The notes: generated by a model from the sequence alone, not told the origin. DNA of 64,000 nt from Cystobacter fuscus (GCF_002305875.1 NZ_CP022098.1:806001-870000), one strand, 5' to 3'. Shown: positions 10,231-18,099, counted from the stretch's first letter. Numbers and translations: made by a program.

Positions 10231-10265
10231 CCCCGTCCCTCAGCGGGCGGGCCGCAGGGTCTCCA
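10222..10265. repeat. right copy of 44-bp direct repeat (attR-like)
   Basis: Identical to 3658–3701 except one base. It spans the last 26 bases of the HD-domain gene and 18 bases beyond its stop. The first bases (gcgagtgagcccc) equal the last codons and stop of nfi, although nfi is 6.5 kb away. This suggests the repeat is the original nfi/HD-gene junction, duplicated at both ends of the inserted block. Confidence 0.75.
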
Positions 10266-10836
10266 ACTCGGCGAGCAGCGCCTGGAGTTCGGGCGTCTCC
10301 AGCACCTTGTGCACCGAGGCGAAGAACTGCGACAAATCCCCAGCGCCCTGGTGCTCGTAGACGGTGGCCTGTAGACCCATCTCCAGCCGGTCCACCTGGC
10401 GCACGAGCCGGGCCTCGAAGGACGTGCCCTGCTCGTACTCCTCCCACAGGGCGAGGGAGTCGGCGCCGCGGGGCAGCTCGGAGAAGATGCGCTGGACGGC
10501 CTCGCGCTCGCGCCGCTGCTTCTCCTCGCGGCTCACGCCGTCATGGGGGGTGATGTCTCCGGCGCGCGCCTCGCCCACGTCGTGCAGGAGCGCCATGCGC
10601 ACCAGCTTCGAGGCATCGGCCTCGGGAAAGCAGGTGTCGGCGAGGAACAGGCACAAGAGCGCCACGAAGAAGGAGTGCTCGGCCACGCTCTCGCAGGTGG
10701 CCCGGGGGATGCCCACGCGCAGCCAGCCCTGGCGGTAGAGCTGCTTGAGGTGGTGCAGCTCGAAGTAGGCCTCGAGCAGGGGCAGGGTGCGCCGGCCCTG
10801 GAGCAGCGCGATGGAAGGAGCGGCCTTGGTGTGCAT
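10240..10836 (-). CDS. HD-domain phosphohydrolase (YfbR/HDDC2-like)
   Basis: A 198-residue protein with the HD metal-binding set: ESVAEHSFFVALL (His54), LLHDVGEARAGDI (His85-Asp86 followed by the catalytic Glu/Asp run) and RQVDRLEMGLQA (distal Asp). This is the arrangement of 5'-deoxynucleotidase YfbR and HDDC2, which remove phosphate from dNMPs; substrate here is inferred only. Cytoplasmic, no signal. Its final codons lie in the right 44-bp repeat and are duplicated downstream of nfi, so the gene remains intact although its 3' flank has been replaced by the inserted block. Confidence 0.85.
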   Translation of the reverse strand: MHTKAAPSIALLQGRRTLPLLEAYFELHHLKQLYRQGWLRVGIPRATCESVAEHSFFVALLCLFLADTCFPEADASKLVRMALLHDVGEARAGDITPHDGVSREEKQRREREAVQRIFSELPRGADSLALWEEYEQGTSFEARLVRQVDRLEMGLQATVYEHQGAGDLSQFFASVHKVLETPELQALLAELETLRPAR

Positions 10837-10930
10837 GGGCGCCGAGGCTAGCCGCGCGCCGGAAGCGGTGTGGGGAAAGGAGGAACGAGCCTTTCGGCAC
10901 CCCGGGGGGACCCTTCTTGCCCTTCCTCCC

Positions 10931-10958
10931 TTGAATTACTTTCTATTCTGGGTAGAAT
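10931..10958 (+). promoter_or_regulatory. candidate sigma70-type promoter
   Basis: In an AT-rich gap, TTGAAT (10931–10936) and TAGAAT (10953–10958) are spaced by 16 bases, 38 bp before the ATG of the downstream secreted-protein gene. The spacer and -10 contain a small inverted repeat (ttcta…tagaa). Assignment is by consensus only. Confidence 0.45.
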
Positions 10959-10995
10959 TTGATTCCGGTGTTGAACTCCCCAGAGGGACGGCGGC

Positions 10996-11442
10996 ATGAA
11001 AGACATTCGGCTCATGGTGGTGCTCGCGTGTGTGGGTGTATCGGGCGTGGCGCAGGCCCAGCTCGCCCTCCGTTGCACTTCGGATGACCGGCTGACGACG
11101 TTGGCGCAGAAGAAGGGCCGCAACGCCTGGGCGCGCAAGTGCGGCTACATCAGCACGACCCGGGAGGCCAATCTCAACAGCTTCAGCGAGTACCAGGTGT
11201 TCGCCAACGGCTGCTTCACCCAGCCGTGCGCGCCGACGGCCAACAACTGTGTGTACTTCGTTCCCGCCTCGGAGTACGCGCCCTGCATCGGGGGACTGAC
11301 ACCGGTCGGCTCGTGCGATGCCCGCCTGGAGGGTGCGCCATCCGATACCATGCTCGCGGACATTGCCTCTCCGGCCACGCGCTACCTCTGGGCCGCCGCG
11401 CCGAGCCTGGACACCCTGCTCGGCGCGCGTCCCACTTCCTGA
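10996..11442 (+). CDS. secreted GRNAW(A/S)RKCG-family protein, Hint-less
   Basis: A 148-residue secreted protein: signal peptide (MKDIRLMVVLACVGVSGVAQAQ), then a domain of about 85 residues with the family signature GRNAWARKCGYI, EANLNSFSEYQVF and ordered cysteines. It is a paralogue of the gene at 11448–11921 and of the N-terminal halves of the two Hint proteins at 14685 and 15637. Similarity stops at VGSC, the residue pair just before the Hint domain in the longer relatives; a different 40-residue tail (ending LGARPTS) follows. GAGGGA lies upstream of the ATG. The conserved domain has an unknown role; even cysteines suggest a disulfide-stabilised extracellular fold. Confidence 0.75.
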   Translation: MKDIRLMVVLACVGVSGVAQAQLALRCTSDDRLTTLAQKKGRNAWARKCGYISTTREANLNSFSEYQVFANGCFTQPCAPTANNCVYFVPASEYAPCIGGLTPVGSCDARLEGAPSDTMLADIASPATRYLWAAAPSLDTLLGARPTS

Positions 11443-11447
11443 GCGTG

Positions 11448-11921
11448 CTACAGCTCCCGGACGTTGGCCTCCTCACGCACGAGGAGGCGGCGGTGGAGGT
11501 AGGCCCACAGGGCCTGGGGGAGGGAGTCCGCGGTGAGTTCTCCGTGCTGCTCCTCGAGGTTCTCCCCCGGGGCCGCCGGCGCGAAGGCATTCACGCAGAC
11601 GCCAATCTTGGTGAGTTGATCGAGCGGGACACAGGCCGCTGACTCCGAGATCGGCACGTGGACGTAGCAGCTCGAGCCCGGTGCGACGTTCGGGTACGCG
11701 TAGCAGCCCTGGAAGAAGACCAGGTACTCGCCTTCCGCGTTGTAGTACGCCTCCTTCGCGGGGGTGATGAAGCCGCACTTGCGTGCCCAGGCATTGCGCC
11801 CGAGCCTCACGGTCTCATTCAAGAGGACATCATCCACCCGACAGCGCTCGTAGATCTGCGCCATCGCGGTGGAGGACATGCCCACGAGGGTGAGCAGGAC
11901 GGCGGAAAACAATGCCTTCAT
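11448..11921 (-). CDS. secreted GRNAW(A/S)RKCG-family protein, Hint-less but with Hint-protein tail
   Basis: A 157-residue protein with a signal peptide (MKALFSAVLLTLVGMSSTAMAQ) and the family domain (GRNAWARKCGFI, EAYYNAEGEYLVF, paired cysteines). Alignment with the two long paralogues holds to Gly-x-Cys-Val. There the Hint proteins continue TGCLTP, whereas this one reads NAFAPA, losing the nucleophilic cysteine and the whole Hint domain. After a linker of about 25 residues it ends LWAYLHRRLLVREEANVREL, clearly related to the final 20 residues of the Hint proteins (EWADIHYRLATREEADVQGL). It therefore looks like a Hint-excised version with both flanks retained. AGGAAG precedes the ATG. Convergent with the preceding paralogue, 5 bp apart. 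Confidence 0.75.
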   Translation of the reverse strand: MKALFSAVLLTLVGMSSTAMAQIYERCRVDDVLLNETVRLGRNAWARKCGFITPAKEAYYNAEGEYLVFFQGCYAYPNVAPGSSCYVHVPISESAACVPLDQLTKIGVCVNAFAPAAPGENLEEQHGELTADSLPQALWAYLHRRLLVREEANVREL

Positions 11922-12044
11922 GGTGACTTCCTTTCTTTTGATCCGGCTTTACTGAGATTTCCATTATAAAGGATTTTTCTGTCCTGGTTTATTTTTCCAG
12001 CCATTCTGAGGTACAGAATATCCACCACATTGCAGGAGGTACGC

Positions 12045-12770
12045 ATGAAGGCGTGGCTCGCGGTGACACCGGCCCGGAATTCTCATTCACGCTCCCCATT
12101 CAAGAAGGTGTCGGTCTCGGGCGGGCTCGTGCTCGCGTTGACGGGCCTGCTCCTGGGGGGATGTGGTCCCAACCTGCCAGGAGAGGCTTTGGAGCCGGAG
12201 GGCCTGGCGCGCTCCCGCGACGCGCTGGTGGAGATGTGCCCCGCCATTCCGCTCGCGGCGGATGAGCAGAACCTGCTGCCGTCGTACTGCTACTACTGCG
12301 GTGACGGCCTGTGCTACGGGGAGACCCAGAACAGCTGCCCGGAGGACTGCGGCTACCCCTCGTACTGTGGAGATGGGGTGTGCAGCCCCGCGGCCGGCGA
12401 GAGCGATTTGAACTGCGCCTCGGACTGTTACTGCGGCGACAACCTCTGCAATGGCAGCGAGACCGTCAACACGTGCCCGCGCGATTGTGGCTGCCCCAAT
12501 CAGTGTGGCAACGGGGTATGCAACAACAACGAGTCGACGGTGACGTGCTGGACGGATTGCGGCACCCGGTGCGGTGACGGGGTGTGCAACGGTGGGGAGA
12601 ACGGGAGCAACTGCGCCCAGGACTGCAGCTATTGCGGCGATGGCATCTGCCGCTCCCCGGAGACGCGCTACAACTGCCCGGATGACTGCGGCGGCGTCTA
12701 TTGCCTGTCGGGCCGTGAGGTGAACGGCATGTTGCCCATGTGCCCGTTGGAGCCGGTACCGGCACAGTAG
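12045..12770 (+). CDS. lipoprotein with six CGDGxC cysteine repeats
   Basis: A 241-residue lipoprotein. ATG 12045 follows AGGAGG at good spacing. A basic N-terminus and hydrophobic stretch end in LLLGGC, a lipobox. From about residue 88 there are six tandem modules of 18–22 residues with the pattern CG(D/N)xxC…E…CxxDC (for example YCGDGLCYGETQNSCPEDC and RCGDGVCNGGENGSNCAQDC). The acidic residues plus cysteines in each repeat resemble small metal-binding or disulfide EGF-like modules seen on many myxobacterial surface proteins. Probably outer-membrane anchored; ligand unknown. A strong hairpin follows the stop. Confidence 0.8.
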   Translation: MKAWLAVTPARNSHSRSPFKKVSVSGGLVLALTGLLLGGCGPNLPGEALEPEGLARSRDALVEMCPAIPLAADEQNLLPSYCYYCGDGLCYGETQNSCPEDCGYPSYCGDGVCSPAAGESDLNCASDCYCGDNLCNGSETVNTCPRDCGCPNQCGNGVCNNNESTVTCWTDCGTRCGDGVCNGGENGSNCAQDCSYCGDGICRSPETRYNCPDDCGGVYCLSGREVNGMLPMCPLEPVPAQ

Positions 12771-12781
12771 TGGGCCGGGCC

Positions 12782-12809
12782 CCGGCCCCGGCGTTCGCGC
12801 CGGGGCCGG
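12782..12809. terminator. GC-rich hairpin with TTCG loop
   Basis: A perfect 12-bp stem (ccggccccggcg / cgccggggccgg) closed by a TTCG tetraloop sits between two convergent genes, 12 bp from each. There is no T-tract. The same stem core recurs at 15593–15620. Confidence 0.65.
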
Positions 12810-12821
12810 TCCTTGGGAGGA

Positions 12822-14582
12822 CTACAGCCTCCAGCGGATGGGCTCGGGCTCCGCAACGAGGCCCATGAGCTTGCTGTTGACGAACTTGTTGTAGGGGTCC
12901 ACCACGAAGCCCGAGGGCTCCCAGCCGTCACCGATGGCCACCTCCACCGACACCTCCTTGTTCTGTCCCGTGAGCTCGAACTTCGCCAGTCCGATCCTCT
13001 TGTCGGTGCGGTCGTGGAACGACACCTCGACCTCCACGTAGCCGGGGTAGTAGATGTCGGATTGCTGCAGCACCTTGAAGGTCAGCTTGCCATTGGTGCG
13101 CTTCCAGCCGTTGTCCACGTAATAGGGCCAGTTCGGCTCGCCGCTCCGCTTCACCCAGGCGTTGAAGTAGGGCGTGAGGTCCTTTCCCGACGCGTTCTGC
13201 ATGGCCACGCGCAGATCGTCGATGCTCCGGGCCGCGGACGCGGACAGGAAGCTCTTGATGCCGGCGAGCACCTTGTCCTTGCCAATCAGCGGCTCCAGTT
13301 GCAGGAAGAGGATCATCGGCCCCGAGCCGTACGTGCTGTTGACGAAGGTGATGTAGTTGGGGGCGGGGTTGTCTTGCGGCTGCAGGTAGTAGGTCGCCGA
13401 CCGGGCCAGGCGGTCCCAGTACGCGCGCGTCTGCCCGGCCTCGCCACCGCGGTATTGCTCCTCATAGAGGTACGTCATGTAATCGGCCAGGGCTTCCTTC
13501 CAGGCGAAGTCCCACTTGCTGGACAGCGTGGTCCGGTTGCCCGCCCACTGATGCACCACCTCGTGCATGAGCGTGTGCATGGTCATGTTGGCGTAGTCCT
13601 TGCGCAACAGGGGCAGATCGTCGCGAAGGATGATGTTGGCCGGGTGCTCCATGCCCAACCACTCCGTGGGCCCGCTCGCGATCCGCAGCTCCGAGCCGTA
13701 GGGCAGTGCACCCAACTGCTCGGTGATCCACCCGAGGAAGTGCGAGACGTCGTTCCGGTTGAGCGCGGGGATGAGCCGGCCGTTGGGGACCTCATAGAAC
13801 TTCACGTTCACGGGTGAGGTCAGGAACTGGGTTTCCACCCAGTTCGGGTTGGAGGCGACGGCGAAGGACGAGTAGGTGGGGGCTTTGGTATTCGCCGGCA
13901 GGTCGCACCGGGTCTGACGGTTGCTCGGCGTGGTGCGCACTCCGGGACAGAGCACGAGCTGATTCTCCGGGTGATCCACGGTGAAGGAGACGCGCGTGAG
14001 TTGATCCGCGGCGTCGTCGCACGGCCCGAACAGGTCGCACGACTCCACCCATCCCAGCAGGTACGTGAACTGGCCTCCCGAGAAGTCCTGGCGCCTGGAG
14101 AAGCCGACCTGGCTGTAGTCGTACGTCGCCTCGGGGACGGTGTAGGTGCTCTTGATGATCGACGGCCCCCGGGTGCCGTCCACATCCGAAGTGGAGCAGA
14201 TGTTCAAGTGCTCATTGGACCAGTTGAAGCCCTGCAGCACGGAGGTGCCACCCCATTGCCAGGAGACGTTCTGGACGCTGGCGGGCCCGGGAATGCTGAG
14301 GCAGTCGATGGTCTCACTCGGTTGGACCACGAGTTCCGAGCTGGCCTGCCGGCTCGTGAGATCGATGCCATATTTATATTGGAGGACGTTGTACTGGCGA
14401 TCGCCGATGATGTCCTGTCCTTGGACGCTGGGCTCGCAGGTCGTGTTGGAACACCCATCTCCAGGAGTGGGCTCCGTGTCTGGAGCTCCGCAACCCGAGC
14501 CCAGCACGCCGCCGAGGAAGAGAACGGTGGAAAGACGTCCCCGTGCGCGGGGCTTGTAATCAGTGCTGGCAACGACCCTCAT
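12822..14582 (-). CDS. M1-like metallopeptidase lipoprotein (copy 1)
   Basis: A 586-residue lipoprotein: signal ending LGGVLGSGC, then a beta-rich N-terminal region, and a catalytic domain with GMEHPANIIL (the GxMEN-like exopeptidase motif), HEVVHQWAGN near residue 337 and KEALADYM 18 residues later, giving the full HExxH-x18-E zinc site of gluzincin M1 peptidases. The C-terminal 90 residues are beta-rich as in aminopeptidase domain III. It should be displayed on the envelope and degrade extracellular peptides. ATG 14582 is preferred over an upstream in-frame ATG because it is preceded by AGGA and the signal peptide. A close paralogue lies at 19251–21056. Confidence 0.88.
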   Translation of the reverse strand: MRVVASTDYKPRARGRLSTVLFLGGVLGSGCGAPDTEPTPGDGCSNTTCEPSVQGQDIIGDRQYNVLQYKYGIDLTSRQASSELVVQPSETIDCLSIPGPASVQNVSWQWGGTSVLQGFNWSNEHLNICSTSDVDGTRGPSIIKSTYTVPEATYDYSQVGFSRRQDFSGGQFTYLLGWVESCDLFGPCDDAADQLTRVSFTVDHPENQLVLCPGVRTTPSNRQTRCDLPANTKAPTYSSFAVASNPNWVETQFLTSPVNVKFYEVPNGRLIPALNRNDVSHFLGWITEQLGALPYGSELRIASGPTEWLGMEHPANIILRDDLPLLRKDYANMTMHTLMHEVVHQWAGNRTTLSSKWDFAWKEALADYMTYLYEEQYRGGEAGQTRAYWDRLARSATYYLQPQDNPAPNYITFVNSTYGSGPMILFLQLEPLIGKDKVLAGIKSFLSASAARSIDDLRVAMQNASGKDLTPYFNAWVKRSGEPNWPYYVDNGWKRTNGKLTFKVLQQSDIYYPGYVEVEVSFHDRTDKRIGLAKFELTGQNKEVSVEVAIGDGWEPSGFVVDPYNKFVNSKLMGLVAEPEPIRWRL

Positions 14583-14629
14583 GGGTGAGTCCTTTTGAGA
14601 TGGGGCAAGGTTCAGGGACTTCAAAACAG

Positions 14630-14664
14630 CCCACCCGCCCGGGAAGGCGCACCGGGCGGGTGGG
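14630..14664 (-). terminator. intrinsic terminator after Hint protein 1
   Basis: A 13-bp stem (cccacccgcccgg / ccgggcgggtggg) with a 9-base loop is followed on the minus strand by CTGTTTTG. It lies 20 bp beyond the stop of the Hint gene at 14685. Confidence 0.7.
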
Positions 14665-14684
14665 GGAATGGAACAGGGATGGGA

Positions 14685-15527
14685 CTAGAGGCCCTGGACG
14701 TCGGCTTCCTCGCGGGTGGCGAGGCGGTAGTGGATGTCGGCCCACTCGTTCTGGAAGCGCACGGAGCCGGTGAGCAGGCCTTCCACGTCGAAGATGTTCT
14801 CGGCCTTGTCGTGGCTGGAGGGCTGGACGTTCCAGACGTAGCCCTTGAAGCGGAAGACGTTGATGTCGGAGATGGCGACCTTCTGGCCATCGGAGGCGAG
14901 GAGGAACTCACCGGGCTTGAGGGACTTGGCCTTCACGACATTGCCCTCGCCGTCGACCATGGGGTGCTCGGAGGTGACCTCGAGGGTGACGCCATTGGCG
15001 AGGTGGAGGGAGAAGACATCCTCGATGGTGTCGCCGGCGATATAGGCCCGGATGGGCTGCTCGGAGAAGGTGGGGGCGAGCAGCGTGGCCGCGGGGGTGA
15101 GGGCGGTGACGGTGGGCGCACCGGACTCGAGGGCCTCGGGGATGGGCATGTGCTTGCCGCCGAAGGACACCTTCTGGGTGGGGGTGAGGCAGCCGGTGAC
15201 GCAGGTGCCCAGCTTGCTGATCTCATTCAGGCCAATGCAGGCGGCATTGGCGTCGGCGGGGATGAACCTGGCGCAGGAGGAGCCGGCGATGACGCTGGGG
15301 TAGGCGTAGCAGCCCTCGAGGAAGACCTGATACTCGCCCTCGGAGTTGAGATAGGCCTCCTTGGCCGCGGAGATGAAGCCGCACTTGCGTGCCCAGGCGT
15401 TGCGGCCCTGGGCGAGGGTGGCGTTGGTGAGCTGGTCGTCCAGGGTGCAGCGGGTGGCGAGCTGGGCCATCGCGGGAGAGGAGATGCCCACGAAGGCGAA
15501 CACAGCGACGAACATCGATGCTCTCAT
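14685..15527 (-). CDS. secreted GRNAW(A/S)RKCG-family protein with Hint domain (1)
   Basis: A 280-residue protein. Signal peptide at residues 1–22, family domain at 23–108 (GRNAWARKCGFI, EAYLNSEGEYQVF, four or more cysteines), then a Hint autoprocessing domain from Cys113 (GCLTPTQKVSF) to about Asn260. The Hint block-B motif is TSEHPM (Thr185, His188), followed by VVKAKSLKPGEFLL and GYVWNVQP. A final tail of 20 residues (ending REEADVQGL) is shared with paralogues. Hint domains cleave or splice through an N–S acyl shift at the first Cys; the C-terminal junction here lacks the usual His-Asn pair (Gln-Asn-Glu), so cleavage rather than splicing is more likely. AAGGAGAT precedes the ATG. Confidence 0.8.
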   Translation of the reverse strand: MRASMFVAVFAFVGISSPAMAQLATRCTLDDQLTNATLAQGRNAWARKCGFISAAKEAYLNSEGEYQVFLEGCYAYPSVIAGSSCARFIPADANAACIGLNEISKLGTCVTGCLTPTQKVSFGGKHMPIPEALESGAPTVTALTPAATLLAPTFSEQPIRAYIAGDTIEDVFSLHLANGVTLEVTSEHPMVDGEGNVVKAKSLKPGEFLLASDGQKVAISDINVFRFKGYVWNVQPSSHDKAENIFDVEGLLTGSVRFQNEWADIHYRLATREEADVQGL

Positions 15528-15592
15528 CTTGTATCTCCTTTGTTACGAATTACTCGATTTACTGTTTTATGTTTTTTGAGACGGGGAAGGTG

Positions 15593-15620
15593 CCGGCCCC
15601 GGCGGCGAGGCCGGGGCCGG
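15593..15620 (-). terminator. GC hairpin after Hint protein 2
   Basis: An 11-bp perfect stem (ccggccccggc / gccggggccgg) with a 6-base loop, 16 bp beyond the stop of the gene at 15637. The stem matches that of the hairpin at 12782. It also lies upstream of the 14685 gene, insulating the two. Confidence 0.6.
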
Positions 15621-15636
15621 TGGACGGGGCGGTGGA

Positions 15637-16473
15637 CTACAGGCCGCCGACCTCGAACTCGTCACGCAGGGACAGACGGTAGTCGTCCGCCGCCCACTCG
15701 TTCTGGAAGCGCACCGAGCCGGTGAGGAAGCCCTCGGCGCTCATGACGTTCTCCGCCTTGTCGGTGCTCTGCGGACGCACGTTCCAGACCTGGCCCTTGA
15801 AGTTGAACACGGTCACGTTGGAGAGGGTGAGCGCCTTGCCATCCGCGCCCATCAGCGTGTCGCCCACCTTCAGGGTCCGCGCCTTCACCATGGTGCCATC
15901 GTTCAGGAGCATGGGGTGCTCGGCGGTGACCTCGAGGCTGCGCCCCTCGCGGGTCTTGAGCAGGAAGATGTCCTCCTGCGTGTCACCCGCGACGTAGGCG
16001 CGGATGGTCTGGTTGGCGAAGGACAGCAGGCCCGGCTGCGCCGCGGGCGTGAGGGCCGTCACTTCCTTCATGCCGTTGGCGTAGGCCTCCGGCACGGGCA
16101 GCTGGCGGCCCGCGAAGTCCACGCGCTGCGAGGGGGTGAAGCAGCCGGTCACGCAGCTGCCCAGCTTGACGAGGCCGGCGATGCACGCCGCGGCCTCGTT
16201 GTCGGGCACGTACTGGGCACACGTGGAGCCGGGCTGCACCGTGGGGTAGCTGGCGCAGGCGTTGGTGTAGACCTGATACTCGTTCTCCGAGTTGAGGTAC
16301 GCCTCGCGCGAAGCGGAGATGTAGCCGCACTTGCGCGACCAGGCATTGCGGCCCTGCGCCGAGGTGGTGGTGGTGAGCTGGTCATCCAGCGAGCAGCGGG
16401 CGCTGAGCTGGGCCACGGCGGAGGTCGAAACGCCCGTGACGACGAGCATGAGCGCGGGAATGATGTTCTTCAT
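15637..16473 (-). CDS. secreted GRNAW(A/S)RKCG-family protein with Hint domain (2)
   Basis: A 278-residue paralogue of the gene at 14685: signal peptide (residues 1–22), family domain (GRNAWSRKCGYI, EAYLNSENEYQVY), Hint domain from Cys111 (GCFTPSQRVDF) with block-B motif TAEHPM (Thr183, His186), MVKARTLKVGDTL and GQVWNVRP. It ends with the shared tail EWAADDYRLSLRDEFEVGGL. Conservation of the nucleophilic Cys and the TxxH motif in both copies implies the Hint activity is selected. The product is presumably exported and then processed outside the cytoplasm. It lies between the other Hint gene and an M4 protease gene, each with its own short promoter gap. Confidence 0.8.
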   Translation of the reverse strand: MKNIIPALMLVVTGVSTSAVAQLSARCSLDDQLTTTTSAQGRNAWSRKCGYISASREAYLNSENEYQVYTNACASYPTVQPGSTCAQYVPDNEAAACIAGLVKLGSCVTGCFTPSQRVDFAGRQLPVPEAYANGMKEVTALTPAAQPGLLSFANQTIRAYVAGDTQEDIFLLKTREGRSLEVTAEHPMLLNDGTMVKARTLKVGDTLMGADGKALTLSNVTVFNFKGQVWNVRPQSTDKAENVMSAEGFLTGSVRFQNEWAADDYRLSLRDEFEVGGL

Positions 16474-16530
16474 GTCTCTTCCTTGTATGGGTGTTGGGTG
16501 TGGGGTGTTGCACTTCGTCCGAGGCGCCGC

Positions 16531-18099
16531 CTACTGCACGCCCACGGCGCTCCAGGCATCGCGCACGGCCTGCACCACCGTGGCGTCGTAGCGGTCCTGC
16601 GCCGCCTGGACGGTCCAGGCGCGCGCCTGGGACATGGTGGTGGTGGAGGTGAAGTAGTTGGCGTTCGCGTGGTACCAGGTCTGCGCCGCGCGGTTCATGC
16701 CCACGCCGGTCACGTTGACGCCCGTCTTGCCGCGCGGGTGCGTGCCACCGGTGACCAGCAGCTTGAACACCAGGTTGGGGATGCCGGAGTTCCAGTGCAC
16801 GCCCCCGTTGTCGGAGGTGCCCGTGTAGCGCTCGGGGTAGTAATCCTTCGACGAGCCGTCCTGCGTGGGGTTGTTCATGTAGCGCAGCGCGTCCCCGCCG
16901 ATGCCCGGCGTCCAGATGTACTCGCCGATCTTCCAGATGTCCGCGTCGACGGCGCCCCCGCGCGACCAGCTCGAGCAGAAGGCCGCGGCGACGTCCGACA
17001 GGCTCTCGTTGAGCGCGCCCGACTCGTTGCGGTAGGCGAGCCCCGACTCGTACTGCGTCACGGCGTGGGTGAACTCGTGCGCGACCACGTCCAGGTCCCG
17101 GCCCAGCTCGCCCGAGTTGGCGTTGTCGCCGTCCCCGAAGGTGATCTGCACGCCATCCCAGTACGCGTTGACGTAGGCCTGGCCGTAGTGGACGGTGCTC
17201 TGGATGCGCCCGCCGCGGTCGTCGAACGAGTCACGCCCGAACAGGGTGTCGTAGCAGTTGTAGGTCGTCCCGATGAGGTTGTAGTTGGTGTCGACGTGGT
17301 TGTCGCCCGTGGCGCCGCCGCCCTCGCTGCGGCGCAGCGTGCCCGGCGTGCTCCAATCGTTGTTGGCCGAGTAGAGGGCCCGGTTGATGGAGTGCAGCTG
17401 CGGGCGCACGTCGAGCACCTCGCCGGACAGGGCGCTCACATAGACCAGGTCGCGCGCGGGCTCGCCCTCGCGCGTTCCCACCACCGTCACCTCATAGGCC
17501 GGGGACAGCTCGCCCTGGGCGCTCAGGAAGTAGACCGGGCCGGGCGTGCCCTGCGCCGTGAGGCCCGTCTCCGAGCCCACGGCGGCCCGGGCGGCGGCCT
17601 CGAGGGACACCCGCTTGAGGGTCGTCGGCTCGCTGGCGCCGCGCGCGTTGCCATTGGCCGCGAACACCTCTCCCGCCTTGTTGACGTGGAGGAGGAGCTC
17701 TCCGCCCACCACGCGCAGGCCGTTGCGCGTCTGGTCATAGCGCACGTGGGTGAAACCGAGGTCATCCGTGCGCACCGACCGGAGGCTCAGCTCCTTCGTG
17801 CTCAGGCGGAACGCCGGGGCGACCCGGTCGAGCACGGGCCGCAGCGCCTGGTGGGCGAGCTCACCCGAGACGCGCAGCCCCGGGGCGGTGAAGGAGGTGT
17901 CCACCTTGCCGAAGCTGCCGCGGATGAAGGTGGGCACGTTGCCCGGACCCATGTCCACCAGCTCCACCTTGCCCAGCGCGCTCAGGGCCGCCTGCACGTC
18001 GTCGCCCGCCTGCTGCTGCGTCTCCGGGGCGTCCCCACACGCCGCGCCGAAAGCCACACAGCAAGCTCCGATGAGTCCCTGCTTCCAATTCTGGATCAC
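16531..18099 (-). CDS. M4 (thermolysin-like) metallopeptidase
   Basis: A 522-residue secreted zinc protease. The start is GTG 18099, preceded by AAGGAGA at good spacing. A signal segment ending AFGAACGD contains a possible lipobox. Residues about 60–220 form the FTP/PepSY-type propeptide (GLRVVGGELLLHVNKAGEV and YEVTVVG). The mature catalytic domain has HEFTHAVTQ near residue 338, NESLSD (third zinc ligand Glu) and GGVHWNSGIPN with the catalytic-site His. This is the full M4 set of the thermolysin/pseudolysin type, an extracellular endopeptidase fitting a predatory or proteolytic lifestyle. Confidence 0.92.
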   Translation of the reverse strand: MIQNWKQGLIGACCVAFGAACGDAPETQQQAGDDVQAALSALGKVELVDMGPGNVPTFIRGSFGKVDTSFTAPGLRVSGELAHQALRPVLDRVAPAFRLSTKELSLRSVRTDDLGFTHVRYDQTRNGLRVVGGELLLHVNKAGEVFAANGNARGASEPTTLKRVSLEAAARAAVGSETGLTAQGTPGPVYFLSAQGELSPAYEVTVVGTREGEPARDLVYVSALSGEVLDVRPQLHSINRALYSANNDWSTPGTLRRSEGGGATGDNHVDTNYNLIGTTYNCYDTLFGRDSFDDRGGRIQSTVHYGQAYVNAYWDGVQITFGDGDNANSGELGRDLDVVAHEFTHAVTQYESGLAYRNESGALNESLSDVAAAFCSSWSRGGAVDADIWKIGEYIWTPGIGGDALRYMNNPTQDGSSKDYYPERYTGTSDNGGVHWNSGIPNLVFKLLVTGGTHPRGKTGVNVTGVGMNRAAQTWYHANANYFTSTTTMSQARAWTVQAAQDRYDATVVQAVRDAWSAVGVQ

